In this document: one piece after another, positions 34,401 through 45,892 of the stretch
How positions within the stretch are numbered: position 1 is the first letter of the stretch
Layout: the number at the start of each line of letters is the position of its first letter
Source: Capitella teleta
Taxonomy: Eukaryota > Annelida > Polychaeta > Capitellidae
DNA length: 64,000 nucleotides
Direction of reading: 5' to 3'
Assembly: GCA_000328365.1 (NCBI GenBank)
Contig: KB296474.1
Location: forward strand, 14,270 to 78,269
Position numbers and translations under genes: made by a program
The notes under the pieces: model-generated
What the model was told of the DNA's origin: nothing
The model's input: only the letters and a program-made list of their open reading frames with translations
Database searches by the model: none

Positions 34401-37400
34401 ATCCCATCGATTTATTATTAGGAGAGTCCCCCACATTGATGATCTGAGCGGTAAGCGATATTTTTGGGATGATTAGGACAAATGAAATAATGCTCTAATC
34501 AGGGCTTGAAATAAGCAAAATAATGTACTTGTTGAATAAACATTTAAAGTCATCAACCACTGCTGGTACAGTCAGACCCCGTCAATCTGCCGTCAAGTAA
34601 TCCGCCCTTTTCGCAATCCGCTTTAAAATCTCAGGGAAAATTGTTTGTAATGTTAATTGTGTTATGTAATCCGCCCTTTTCGTTAATCCGCCTCCGACCA
34701 CGATTCTGAGGAACAAATCTACACTGTACCATCATAAATTACATATGTAATCCACCCTTCGAAATATCATAGTGTAAAGAAACATAAGACACGGCACATC
34801 AATTGTCGGTGATTTCTTTCAAGTCAGGTCAATTAAACAACAAATGGCACCCCTCCGCTTATTCAACGTTTAAGAAGTGAATTAAACAAATGAATCAAAT
34901 GCGGGTATCATCGCCATGTCGATTCCTTTATGTCTACGTGGATGGCTTACTTTCAATTTAATTGGGCGCTCAGTTATGGATAATGTTCAGGAGCAGAACG
35001 AACGACGGGAATTGTGAGTGGAATCGAGTGGTGAAGTGAGGGAATTGAAACTCGGAGACTTGGAGCTGATCCATGTACTCGTCATGACATGCATAAAATG
35101 AGATCTCACAACGACCATCCTTCAGTTATTGTCTCCACTCTCAACATTGCCCACTTCATTTGATCATTTCTTTTTTACGACCTGCTTGTAACCTAGTAGT
35201 ATATGCCACTATATGGTACATGGGTTTTTGTATGGCATCTAATTTTCATCAATTTATGGTCTGATATGTAATCTGCCCTTTTCGTTAATCCGCCTGTTTC
35301 CTTGGGAACGGAGGAGGGCGGATTAACGGGGTCTGACTGTCAGACTTTAACCAAAGCTCATACTCAACTTTGAAAAGATGTGAATGCCCGTAAAAACAAT
35401 GCTGACATCACCACAATTAACTCATCTGATCTGGCATCAATTGGGCGTGATCTATTTTTAACATGCCAGCATGATACATTGTATAAGGTACCTGTATGGG
35501 CTCACAGTGTTCAGTTTATTAAATGAGGATTGAGCAAAAATCTATTGCTTGGGGTTGTCAAAAAATTCAGCCTTTAAAATTTTATTATGAGGGCAAAATA
35601 TTTACTCGTCATCTAGCGATCATTCTTGATATTTTTACTAGCTAAGGAGAATTTAGTTGAGTTTAATTTCGAGTTCTGGCTCTAATCACCAGAAGCCAAA
35701 TGTGATAATAATCCTTGAAAATTAACTTGGTTTTGTAAAAATCTGATGAACAAGAATACAAGATGACTTCTGCGCGGTTTTATCTACAATGTTAGTGTGT
35801 ATTGGGTACTTTGCTCAGTGTCACCAAGTCCGAAATGTTGGAATTCATCCGAACAGCAATTTTTCAATTACATGGAATTCTCCTCACTTATCACTTGAGA
35901 AGTATAATTAAGATGGATTGATGGAATTGGAACCTCACATATGGCAATCTTTTTGGCTGTGATAATTTATAACCACCTTCGCCTCCCGGAAACCAATATT
36001 TTAATTGCTAAAGAAATAATTATGAGTGAAGACAAAACGTCACTGTTGGAAACGTCACAAGGACCCAACCCTCGGACCACAATAACGCCAATTGATGAAA
36101 TTTGCTCAGACGTTTTTCTTTTTTTTGCCTGTATGGCATGCACTGTCATGCATAGCATGGTAGCATTGAGTCTATAATTATCTCATTCTGAATCCTTTTG
36201 TACATGTGATCACTGATTTAGATTATTCTGAATGAAGTCTTCAGCTATGAATTAGTAAACATAATCTACCAGTAAGTGTTCAGAAATGAATAATTTACAT
36301 CCTCGGAATTGTCAATGTGATTGAATGTCTACTTAGTTATTTGTGGTAGCTCTGCCTCTTTAAATCCAGTTTATCTATGAATCTCAGCAATTCCACCTAA
36401 AGCTGTTTAATAATTGTTTATCAATCATCTATAAAACTTAAAAAACCATGAAGCTGTATATGCCATGCTATGCATACTGCTATTACATAGCTCTGCTATT
36501 ACATAGCAGTATGGTGTTGACTGTTGAATGGCCTTCACATTGGTCAAGCCACAATGATACATTCCTATGGTAAGCACTCCCTAACGATGACTGAATTATT
36601 AATTGGCTTCTCGCATGCCTGTTGGCTCCTATTACCAGGCATCTGTCCTGCGCCTTCTGTGACAATAATGTTCAGATTCATACCCAGGAGGCATGAGGAG
36701 GCGTCGCCCGGCTGCGTTGCTAAATTAAGCACCTAGTCTTTCGTTGTTCTCTGCTGAGAAAGTAACTCATTGATTCCATGAGTAAAAAGTGACTCACTTC
36801 AGATTTGATTCATTGATCACGATGCTTGTGTGCATAAATCATGTCAGGATTTTTTTATTTTGTGATGTATGGCAGGGATTGTGGCCGTTGACAATATCGT
36901 AGCACATCTGTGGATAGAGCCCTGTGGTATCCCTAATATCATATACCTTTAATTCTTCAAGATGTAACAGGGCTGAAATCCTTGGTTACATAATGGATAA
37001 GTGGCTTCATTGAGGGAACCGCCGAATGGCGAATGAGGTTTGCTTATTTTTATTCTAGTTTCAAAAATACAAGACAAGAAAATCATATTCTGCTATGTGC
37101 CCCTGGTTACCCTCGCAACAGCATGCCAATGAATTTAAAATTTAATGTCATGTGGCATACAAATTACCTGTACCAATAAATATAAAGGATCAATATCAAA
37201 TTTTCCGTATCAGTGAGTTTGAAATATAATTTTGTTGTGAACTCTGTTCTCGTCTGTTGTGTACCTGTAAATGAGGCAGATTGAAAATCGGCGAATCGTG
37301 AAAAGCAAAAACGGAGAAATCGTGAGAATAATACCCTTTGGAGCCAATGGAACCGAACCGTATCTGAGCGGATTTACCCCGTATACAAGTGTTGCATAAG

Positions 37401-40400
37401 TGGGCTGTATATTGGCTAGTACTACTGCCAATGGTGCCATCGGTATGCACTATGAGGTCCTGAGGGATCTATAATATTTTATCGGGACCTGCATGGTGCT
37501 TCATCTTCATCTGCGTTGCTGTCCTGTGATACACGCAATGTCTGGTTTGCTTTAGATCTGTGAACAGACTCAGGCAGACGTCATGGGTCTGTATGTAGTT
37601 CTGCAGATCCATTATGCATGTACTTGGTATTATTTGATACCATTATGATTGCTGTAAATGCGTTGATTTTGAGCAATATTACTTACCGGGTATTATAACT
37701 TATGAGCAATTTCAACCATATATTTATAATATGCACTTGAGATTGCACATGGTTGAATATGCAATCGTGAAAACCCCAAATACACGTAGCTGAATGACTC
37801 CAAATTGTTAAGATCACCTGTGTGCTTCAACTTACCACCAAACCCGTGGATAAATGATGTAGAATTGGAGTCACTACGTCACAAATATATTGTGTTTCTA
37901 TATTGGTATGCAGCTGCATGATTGCCAAGCGCTGAATTAACTTGAATAAGTATGAAGCCCGTGATCAGTGCTGACCATTGCTGATGTATCATGGCATAGA
38001 GACAAATTCAGCTGAGTTAGCCAATGAGCATTTGCAGTGAGGAGGAGCGTTTCTTATCTGCATGCCACACTCCTTCTGTTTAAGCAGCGTTTTGATTGGC
38101 GTGTTGACCTCTTGCTGTGGTGTGTTCTGGGCGCCACGCCGTCGCTGCTGATGCTGCTCGCTGTGACCGATCGCTTGCCGCCGCGGCCACCAATCAACCG
38201 ATCGATGCACAATCAATGTCCCCCACGAGCCATCGATGATCTGCGCTTCGAGGAATTCGCTTCCCGTGGGACCGTGCAATCCTCTGACGTCGGTCGGCGT
38301 CCCCCTCCGCGTGCACTGTGCGTGTACGACACTCAACAGATGCCAGACACGGACATCATTGCGGCGTATCATTGCAATGATACGCCGCAATGTGTGCAAT
38401 GTATTTACCCTCACTAACCAGTGTCTCCAGCTACGGGAACCCCCAAACGACTTAGCGGTGCCTTATTGTGTTGCGCTTTTAGCATAATATTATATGTTTA
38501 ATGCTATATTGTGATGGGGAGTTGAGCGCCTGTTTTCGTGCCCTCACTGGTGTCCACTCTCATTCATAAATTAGCGTATGCATTTATGAGCTGAGCGTTT
38601 CATCACCATGTCTAATTGATTGATTCGTCTTACCCCCGTCCTGCCCCTGCGATATTCGCCGCTTCGAAGGGTTTAACCCCCGATTGAACGTCCGGATTTA
38701 TCGGGTATCGATACAAATTCATTAGCGGGGCTCTGCGGGTCTGCGAGATTGGCGTTGATTATGGAGGTCCCTGGAGGCCCGTGTGGCACGCCGTACCGCT
38801 CGCTCTGGCTTTTCTCTGAGGCCGTCGCCAGGCACATCGTCAAAGCGCATTGCTTCCGCCTTACGTCAATGAATGGTTGCTGCATGCGGCCTCGCGAGGC
38901 TTCTACTCATGAGGATAAAGCAAGAAGAAGGTGTACATTTCGCAGTAGATCCCTCTGCTGACGTGCATGCTTATACTGTCAACGAGGCCTGTTGTTGCAG
39001 GGGTTGACACCGCCATGCTGTACGCCGTCGCGGGGGGACGCTGTTGAGGGGAGCCGGGAGGAGGAGGTGTAGGAGAGAGCACGTATCGATTGGCGTGCAC
39101 CCCTTCCCCCTCCGTTTCCCGCTCTCACCTGCATGCGTCCATGATTACGCAAGAGACGCTGATGAACCTCGACCTCGAGATCAGCGTCGATTTCATTAAA
39201 TGCTGTTATATACCGTGCTTACATAGTTATTGAAGCGCTGTGTGTACACGTGTATACTTATTTTAATGACATTTTTACACCTTGCGCGCTGTACTACAAT
39301 CTTGTTGATATGAGTCAATAATATATGTATTGTGCACCTATGTGTGTTGGAAGTTGGAGAGGCCAAAATCTGACCAAATCCGTGCGCGGTGCCTCCTCCA
39401 TAATGGATGCTTCATGGAATTCGCCGACGCGATGCAAGCCGCGGCGGCGAAGGCTTTGCTCGCTTCGCTTTACGAGAGGCAGCCTTGCCAAATTTATGGT
39501 TATTACAGCTGACGGCAGTGTCCCCCTCGGACGAACCAACGGCGACATCGATCGCGAACTATACGACGTATACTTGGCGGTGTACATGCGACATACCACC
39601 AAGGCTGCTGCTCAGTTCCGCCTTCCAAGGACGCTTGTGCATGTTTCCCTCTGTCAACATGGAGGGAGGCATGCACAGACGTGTCACGCACCGTATGTGA
39701 ATCATCGGTTAATCACGGGGTATAGCATCGCCGCATCGCATAGCACCTTGAAATGCACTTCCATAGATGCACGTATGACGAGGAGCCTTAAGGAGGCAGC
39801 TAGCTATGCTGGTGCAGCAAATATTGACTCCCTTTCTCTCTGCCTGTATCATAATGCGATGTTGTCACGGCTGCCAAAGACGCTACGCAGGACTGTTGGA
39901 TCTCTAGGCTTTTTGGTCCCTAGACAAATAAAGTCGAATTCTGTTTTTGCAGTTTTATTAAAATACGAGTGACGATCACTACTCGAGAGAGTGCTGCGTA
40001 CCTCGATTTGTGCCGAACTAAACATGTATTCAAATGTCCAACAGAAAGAAGACTAAAGTTGAAAGAAAAAGATCACTCACTCCGCTATAAATATAACCAC
40101 GTTGGCATGCATTCTATAAAGACGTACTCCGTGTACACGTACTCCGATTAATAACAAATTAAAACAAAAATAACTTGAACAGAAAAAATATGCAAAAAAA
40201 ATATTGAACGGAATCGATGGTTAAAATTTCTTGCACACTCACAACTGATTTGACATTTAACAAGTCTTACTTGAAGGTGAAAAAAAAAAAAAAATAGATA
40301 TATAAATATATCTAAATCAATGATAGTGTGGGGAGCTCAGACTTATGCACACACGAACGTCATCTTATAAACACGACAACTTGATAGGAGAAACAAACCC

Positions 40401-43264
40401 AAGAAGAAGGAGTATTGCTGTAGAAATTGCTGAAGAAGTAGTGGTGCATATAATCACCCTTACAACACGGTTTTGTGCGCCGATCTTCTCAAGAAGAGTA
40501 GGGCTCAACGGTTGAAGAACGAAGGAGGAGAGAAAGAGAATACTGTGGTTGATCATTGACTGGAAGGATGAAGGTCGTAAGGCTACTGCGGGTCCAGCAT
40601 GCTGGCCGACCGCTGACCCTGGATCAGCGGTCAGCTCAGCAAGCACGAGTGCAACATAGTTATCAACAGCTTGCTAGGACGATATCACAGAGATGTTCTA
40701 TCGTTAGGAATCCACGACTGCAATAGGATTACTTGGAGACTGAGCGGCGGAGGCGTCGTCGTTGAGCGGTCTTCGTCATCATCGGCCGAAGCTGCACCTG
40801 AGCTGGGTGTAGAGGATCTTCAGGCCAATCCGGAAATCATGGTAGAAGATGACGTAGATGAGGAATTTGAAGAAACAGTTGGACATGGCGAGCCAGATGA
40901 GGCAGAAGTGCAGCGCTGCCGGGGCTCGCATCTCCTCGTCTGGATGCAGGGTTTCATACAGCTTGAGCACACTCCAGGGCAGCCAGGCGACCACGTACGC
41001 CATGCCGACCAAGAAGTTGACGAAGTACATCTCCGGTCGCGAATTACAATCGGTGTACTTCTCGAAGGCGGCCTTCTTTTCTTTGTATTTCTCGGTGAAC
41101 ATGTAAAAGTTAGCAATGGTGAGCGCGATAACTGGGGGCAGCAGTAGTAGCATGCTGCTCGTGATGAAATAAGCCTTCTGCAGTTGCCAGTCGATGATGC
41201 ACAAGTAGGCTTCCTTGTAGTACTTGGCTTGGGACACGCCAAACAGCGGTGGACTGCAGAAGCTGAACGTGCCCACCCAGATGACCACTACCCAGCAGAT
41301 GCACCTCGTGGGCGTCATGATACTTTCGTAGCGGTCAGGCTTACGTATGGCCACGTAATGGTCAATGCTCAGCCAGGTCAATGAGTACACGGATCCTATG
41401 CCGAAGATAGCGGCCAAGTAAGCCTCGATCAGACAGAACTTGTCCCCGTAGATCCATCGCTGGAAGAGCGATGTCCAGAACGAGAACGGAACCACAAACA
41501 CTCCCATGCCCAGGTCGGCGATGGTCAGCGATAGGAAGAAGTACTTGTTGACGTAGGCGAGCATCTCGGTGCGCAGCAGCACCAGGAGTATGAGGATGTT
41601 GCTGACGATGATGGCGATGGCCAAGAAGAGGATGAGCGCCGTCCATCCTGTAAACTCCATGGTCACCGCGCTTCCCTCAGCTGCATCGCAACTCAACTCA
41701 ACACTTAATGCAGCAACACTGATTCAGCAGCAGCATCAGCAGCAGCAGCAGAACATACAAAGCACAGGACACTCATCCCGAGACACGGTGCTATCCTGGC
41801 GGCAGCGTTGATCCTACCGTCGATGTTGTCGCTTCGTGGCGGCAGCAGCTACAGCAGCAACAGCGGCGGCGGCGGAGACGACGTTGAACGAGGAAGTTCG
41901 CCTCCATGCGATGACTGCTACTCGTCCTCTGCGACTTTTGCTGCTCGATCGATCGCAGCAGCAACAGCCTTTGTTGTTAGCGTCTTTGTCTGTGGTATCG
42001 TCGTCAGTAGTGTGTCCTCCTCGATCACATGCAGCCACGACACGGCAACTGTCCTCTCAGCTGCGATCCGAGCAAGATCCGTTCTGCTGTTGCGGCGGTT
42101 GCGACGTGCGCCTCACCCATCTGAAACACCGCCGTGCGTGCCGCTGCAGAGCCGAGCACGCACCGTGCATGCGACGCACACGGGGCCTGTGCGTTGTCCT
42201 TCTGCCTCCCTCCCTGTTCTCTCTGACCCAGTCAGATTCCACACGGGGCAGCAGCGCCAACAGCAGCCCTAATGCATGATAATTGCGGTAAACATTTGTC
42301 TTTTGTTGAGATGCGCCAATCAGCTAGAACATTGTATATGGCGCAAACATCAAGTCTCGTTGGAGGCATCCGCCCTGCACGACTCGCTTGCTTAGCACAC
42401 AAATTAATTCTCGTGACTTTCCCTCGTTAACCAGTAAATGACTCTTAATCCCCCTCCCCTTCTCCTTCCCCCTTCTCCTCCGCACCCTCCTGATCTGCCA
42501 TTTGCGCTACGATCCCGTTGACCCCATTCTTCTGCTGTGCCACATTCCTCGCGAGCAATGATGTCTCCTTGGTGACCGATCCCTGTTCGTCACCCCCTCC
42601 CTTCCTTCTCTCCCTACCACCCCCTCAACAGCCCTCTCTCCCTCTTAGCGCGGGGGTCAAAGTGGTTTTACGCCGAGCTCAGGAGGCTCGCCATGGACGC
42701 AGCGTTCCGGCTCCTTTGACGCCATTGACGCTCATGCAACCAGGTGTCCATTTCGGCAATTACGCGCCAATAGCCCGCTGCGGCATCCTTTTTTGACGCG
42801 ATCGATTCCACAGCTCCATTCAGAACTCCGCAGCCGATGATTGTACATTCGTCTCTGCGGAGCGAAATCAACTTATTGTTATTTCATATACGTAATCATA
42901 ACGTCCGTTGGGCATTCACACCGTCGCCCATCGAGCTGCCTTGTTTGTCTCGAGGCCTCTGTCCGGATCGAGATCGTCATCTTGCTAATCAGTATTGGCC
43001 TACAGACTCCATTGCTCCGGGGAGATCTATGGGCGTTCTTTTGCTCTGTGATTGAGGATTTGTGGTTGATATGATTGCTGATATTGATAACGCAGCATAA
43101 AAGTTGACACACACCATCGATTTGGGACTGTTGGTCTGTCTATTGATATGGAATGGCATTGAATGATCGACGATTTGAAGGAGACACCATTTTTCAGTGG
43201 ATATGCATCGGACTTGAAGAATGCTGACAGAGTTGTTGTTGGTTAATTAATATGCTGTTGTCGT

Positions 43265-43302
<38 letters not shown>

Positions 43303-45120
43303 GGTCCGTGTGCGTTGATTTCATACACAATGTACTTAAAGTAACCGATCGTTCTGTTTCATTATTTGCAGATACCGGAAGTTGCATGGGTTGATAGTTA
43401 TACACGTAGAATGATTTTCTTCTTAGGAGGCGCACATGAAGCATAAACATAAAATTTAATGTAATCATGATATATGGTAATACTAGTGTGTGACCTGCGA
43501 ACAGCGAGTTTTTCGCCCGCTTAGTGAATTGTTTCGTCGATTCTGGTCACGTGTCTCCATCGCGAGGATCACATTCAACCGGATCGCATTCTGAGTGCTT
43601 GAATGTCGTTTCCGAGGAACTCTCGATGCACCAAAAACGTCATCTCCCACCTGCAATGGAGCCAGAGAAGTCGATTGACCGTTGACGCCATTTGACGTCG
43701 ATTGGTGGCGACGGCACTTGGAAGAAGCGGCCTCGCAGTGGTTGTAAACTTTTTGAATTGCATTTTATTGACACGACAGAAAGAATGAAATATTAGCAAA
43801 TATAAGATGCCAAAATAGAAAAAGGGAAGTTGGTAAAGAAAGCAGGAAGCGACAATGAAATATGGAAATACATACTAGAGAAATATGGAAATAGAGAAAT
43901 ATGGAAATACAGAAGCGAAAAAGAATAGGGTCATGTCAATAGGCGACTAAGTATGGCTACTTGTGAGTCGCCTGTTCAAATTGTGCAATTTAAAATTTTA
44001 TTCGGCTTTGGTGCGGAGAGAAAACAAACAAAAAAATGAAAAAAATAGTGGGTGGTGCAGCGCATATTCAGAGTTAAATAGTTCGTTTCATATGTTAGTT
44101 GTAGATCGAGGATGATACTATGACAGAACATTTTTAAGAAAACGTCGGAAATGACTGATAGAGTTGGAGTTATCTAGTATTTCAAGTGGCATAAGGAAAT
44201 TATTGTACCATTTTATCGATTGAAATCTTAATTGTTTTTGGCGGAGTGTGGTTCTACAAAGTGGGACAATGATTGAACGAGTTAATGATGCTCGGGTGGA
44301 AAAACTGACGCAAGACATCTGATTTTCCTTCTCGTCGCTGGGTTATATTCCGAATTGAGGTGTTACGTTGACATGCGCGATGGCAAATTTTCCCTGCCTC
44401 CACGAGGCATCGTTAAAATCTTGTACATGCTACACAGTTTAGTTAGCTGGATGATTTTTCTGGTGATTTCAATGTGATATCTTGCAGATATGAAGAGGCC
44501 CTCTGCCACTTTGAAGGCGAAGAAGCGGCTCAGATTTGTGAGTTGTTGAATTATTCCTTCTTCGTTCTTCCATAATTCGATCATTTTCAGACGTGGAGGA
44601 GATGACCCGTGAAGAAAACATTCAAGAAAGCCCGCATTTGAGGACTTTTGACTCCAGGATGGCGGCGCTGGGTCAGTCAGTCACTGTGAATCGTTTATCT
44701 ATTTTTAGTTACTGAATTTAAAAAATGCCACCATATACATTTAATTCTGTTAAAGTAATTTTTGTAATTTTTGTTCTTCGACAGGCATCAAAAGTGAGGA
44801 GGACTTCCAGGAACACCTAACAGTACCTCTATCATCCACGACAGAGTACATCCAGAGTCAGTTCTTGTAAGTACTGAGTGCCATGTATAGCAGTGAAGTA
44901 CACATTATCCTTTGGCAGGGAGCCGAGTCAAGAAGCAATGGAGAAAGCGTTCCCCATGCAAGCGACTCGTATCCCTCCGGATATCGCCTTTCTGCACCGC
45001 CATGTCCCTGAGACCTGCGGAGGGAAGGTTCCGCCTCTTCTTGGCCCGTACTCTGTGCCACTGCTTCTGAAGGGGCTCAAGCACTATAACGCCAAGCATT
45101 TCAAAGGATTGGAATTTTAA
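31421..45120 (+). CDS. TDP1-like PLD-superfamily protein, probably catalytically dead
   Basis: Eleven exons (31421-31618, 31676-31949, 32005-32083, 32134-32332, 32390-32562, 32611-33115, 33166-33269, 33331-33391, 33445-33640, 33689-33911, 33960-34127) and four more (44488-44537, 44591-44671, 44785-44866, 44919-45120) join in one frame of 864 residues. TDP1 hydrolyses tyrosyl and other adducts at DNA 3' ends. The match covers both halves of the TDP1 fold: CLRVIITSASL...W, GWFMFGSQVL...SWG, MELGVGVFP, LPFDP, ED.AFW. At motif 1 HxK reads H-P-N, and at motif 2 H-A-N. The partner asparagines are also replaced (Ser, Val). A zinc-ribbon-like insert, CSQCGW then GCPNC, precedes motif 1. The C-terminal region after about residue 660 is unknown. 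Whether the last four exons belong to this gene is inferred from phase only. Confidence 0.75.
34569..35339. mobile_element. pogo/Tigger-like MITE in the large intron
   Basis: Left end CAGTCAGACCCCGTCAATCT (after TA) and right end GGATTAACGGGGTCTGACTG are inverted repeats with a few differences. Subterminal repeats of AATCCGCCCTTTTCG occur at both ends. The CAGTNARACCCCG terminus matches the pogo/Tigger group, as at 59,538. About 770 bp, with no transposase frame, so non-autonomous. The right flank is TC rather than the expected TA, so it is somewhat decayed. Confidence 0.75.
35340..40778. other. Interior of the large intron; GC-richer zone at 38.0-39.1 kb
   Basis: 35.3-38.0 kb is plain AT-rich sequence. 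38.0-39.1 kb and 39.4-39.9 kb are GC-richer with several overlapping open frames (up to 215 codons at 39,325-39,972) but no recognisable product. The 3' UTR of the receptor gene probably reaches the minus-strand AATAAA at 39,954-39,959. An alternative promoter or non-coding RNA in the GC-rich zone is possible but not shown. Confidence 0.35.
38357..38392. repeat. Perfect 36-bp palindrome
   Basis: CATTGCGGCGTATCATTG is followed directly by its exact complement, with no spacer. It is too long to be chance at this window size. It could form a cruciform or be a two-fold symmetric protein site. Confidence 0.95.
40779..41660 (-). CDS. Rhodopsin-family GPCR, GPR21/GPR52-like, intronless
   Basis: A 293-residue seven-helix receptor of the plasma membrane, in one exon. 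The start is the ATG at 41,660 (ACCATGG context); the frame runs 12 codons further up but only to a TTG. TM1 has SNILIL and TM2 LTIADLG. TM3 ends IDHYVAI instead of DRY. TM4 has the Trp, TM6 has VAWLPW, and TM7 reads WLAMSNCFFKFLIYVIFYH, in which NPxxY is not recognisable. The TM7-helix 8 stretch (WLAMSN..., FRIGLK.L) and the ..HYVAI.KP..Y loop resemble human GPR52/GPR21 (DKYLAITKP, WLAISNS, FRLGLR.L), which couple to Gs and have high basal activity. The C-terminal tail is very short. It is nested, antisense, in the large intron of the TDP1-like gene; lack of introns suggests an old retrocopy. Ligand unknown. Confidence 0.92.
   Translation of the reverse strand: MEFTGWTALILFLAIAIIVSNILILLVLLRTEMLAYVNKYFFLSLTIADLGMGVFVVPFSFWTSLFQRWIYGDKFCLIEAYLAAIFGIGSVYSLTWLSIDHYVAIRKPDRYESIMTPTRCICWVVVIWVGTFSFCSPPLFGVSQAKYYKEAYLCIIDWQLQKAYFITSSMLLLLPPVIALTIANFYMFTEKYKEKKAAFEKYTDCNSRPEMYFVNFLVGMAYVVAWLPWSVLKLYETLHPDEEMRAPAALHFCLIWLAMSNCFFKFLIYVIFYHDFRIGLKILYTQLRCSFGR
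41661..44487. other. Receptor 5' region: GC-rich, CAG/CGG repeats, poly-T
   Basis: 41,661-42,260 is GC-rich with CAG runs (41,727-41,756), GCAGCAG/GGCGGC runs (41,836-41,880) and repeated GCAGCAACAG. It probably holds the receptor promoter and 5' UTR. Open frames here are repeat artefacts. A 35-base poly-T lies at 43,267-43,299, and a short triplication of AGAAATATGGAAAT at about 43,855-43,915. Nothing else recognised. Confidence 0.45.
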
Positions 45121-45892
45121 TTCTTAGCAGAAGTTTGTGTTGCTGTGAATTTGCCAAGCATGGTCAGATCTATTCTCATTTTATGATTTGTATTGTCAGG
45201 AGTATTAAATATTATTTTTATTTTTTTGTTCTTTTCTTGTGCTCTACTGCAAAAGATCCTCTTGTGTCAGAGTAGAGATCTTTGTTGTATTGATGTTCAT
45301 CTTCTCTTGAAATCATAACATCGTCATTCCAGGGTCAACCTTTTGCTAAGTTATTTATCTCAACATACAGGTATAAAGGAATTCCATGACTTCTTCCCTC
45401 TTTATTCATAGAGACTTTTGAAACTATTTTTACTCTGTTTACCTGGATGAGAAATAGCATTGTTCTCAATGGTACTTGTTTCTTGTAGGAACAACAGACA
45501 CTGATGGATTACAAAGATATGTGCACTTTTAGATTAAGAGTAAAAATGCAAAGAACTCACAAATACATTTAAGTTATGTTTCCTGCCATCTTTGGTCAAT
45601 TGCAATAATTAATATAATTGGTGATCATCAAAAATAATTGATAGGTAAATATATAATATTGATATATAAATAATTGATATGTATAATCTTGATGTTTGTT
45701 ATAACAGGCTATCGGCACTTCTACATTCCTGAAAGCTTAGTCTGCAAGGGTGTACATGTTCAGTATTCTGATATCGGAAAGACAATACCGGCCATTTTCA
45801 TTGCAAGTGGGTTCATTTTATTTGCGGTATAAAACCAACTTGAGCAAATTGATTATCATTGATCCACACAGAGTTGCTTCACAAAGACTCCT
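45121..45892. other. Short convergent intergenic spacer
   Basis: 3' UTRs of the two converging genes. A minus-strand AATAAA at 45,817-45,822 serves MMS22L. ATTAAA near 45,203 may serve the plus-strand gene. Confidence 0.6.

Noticed and set aside
39325-39972. 215-codon plus-strand frame
   Set aside because: It lies in GC-rich intronic DNA where several frames are open on both strands; there is no domain, no signal peptide and no splice support, and an AATAAA lies inside it.
41661-41696. Upstream extension of the GPCR frame by 12 codons
   Set aside because: The first codon is TTG; the first ATG, in a good context, is at 41,660.
41808-42279. Gln/Ser/Arg-rich frames of about 150 codons upstream of the receptor
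   Set aside because: They are produced by CAG and CGG repeats in the probable receptor 5' region; both strands and several frames are open.
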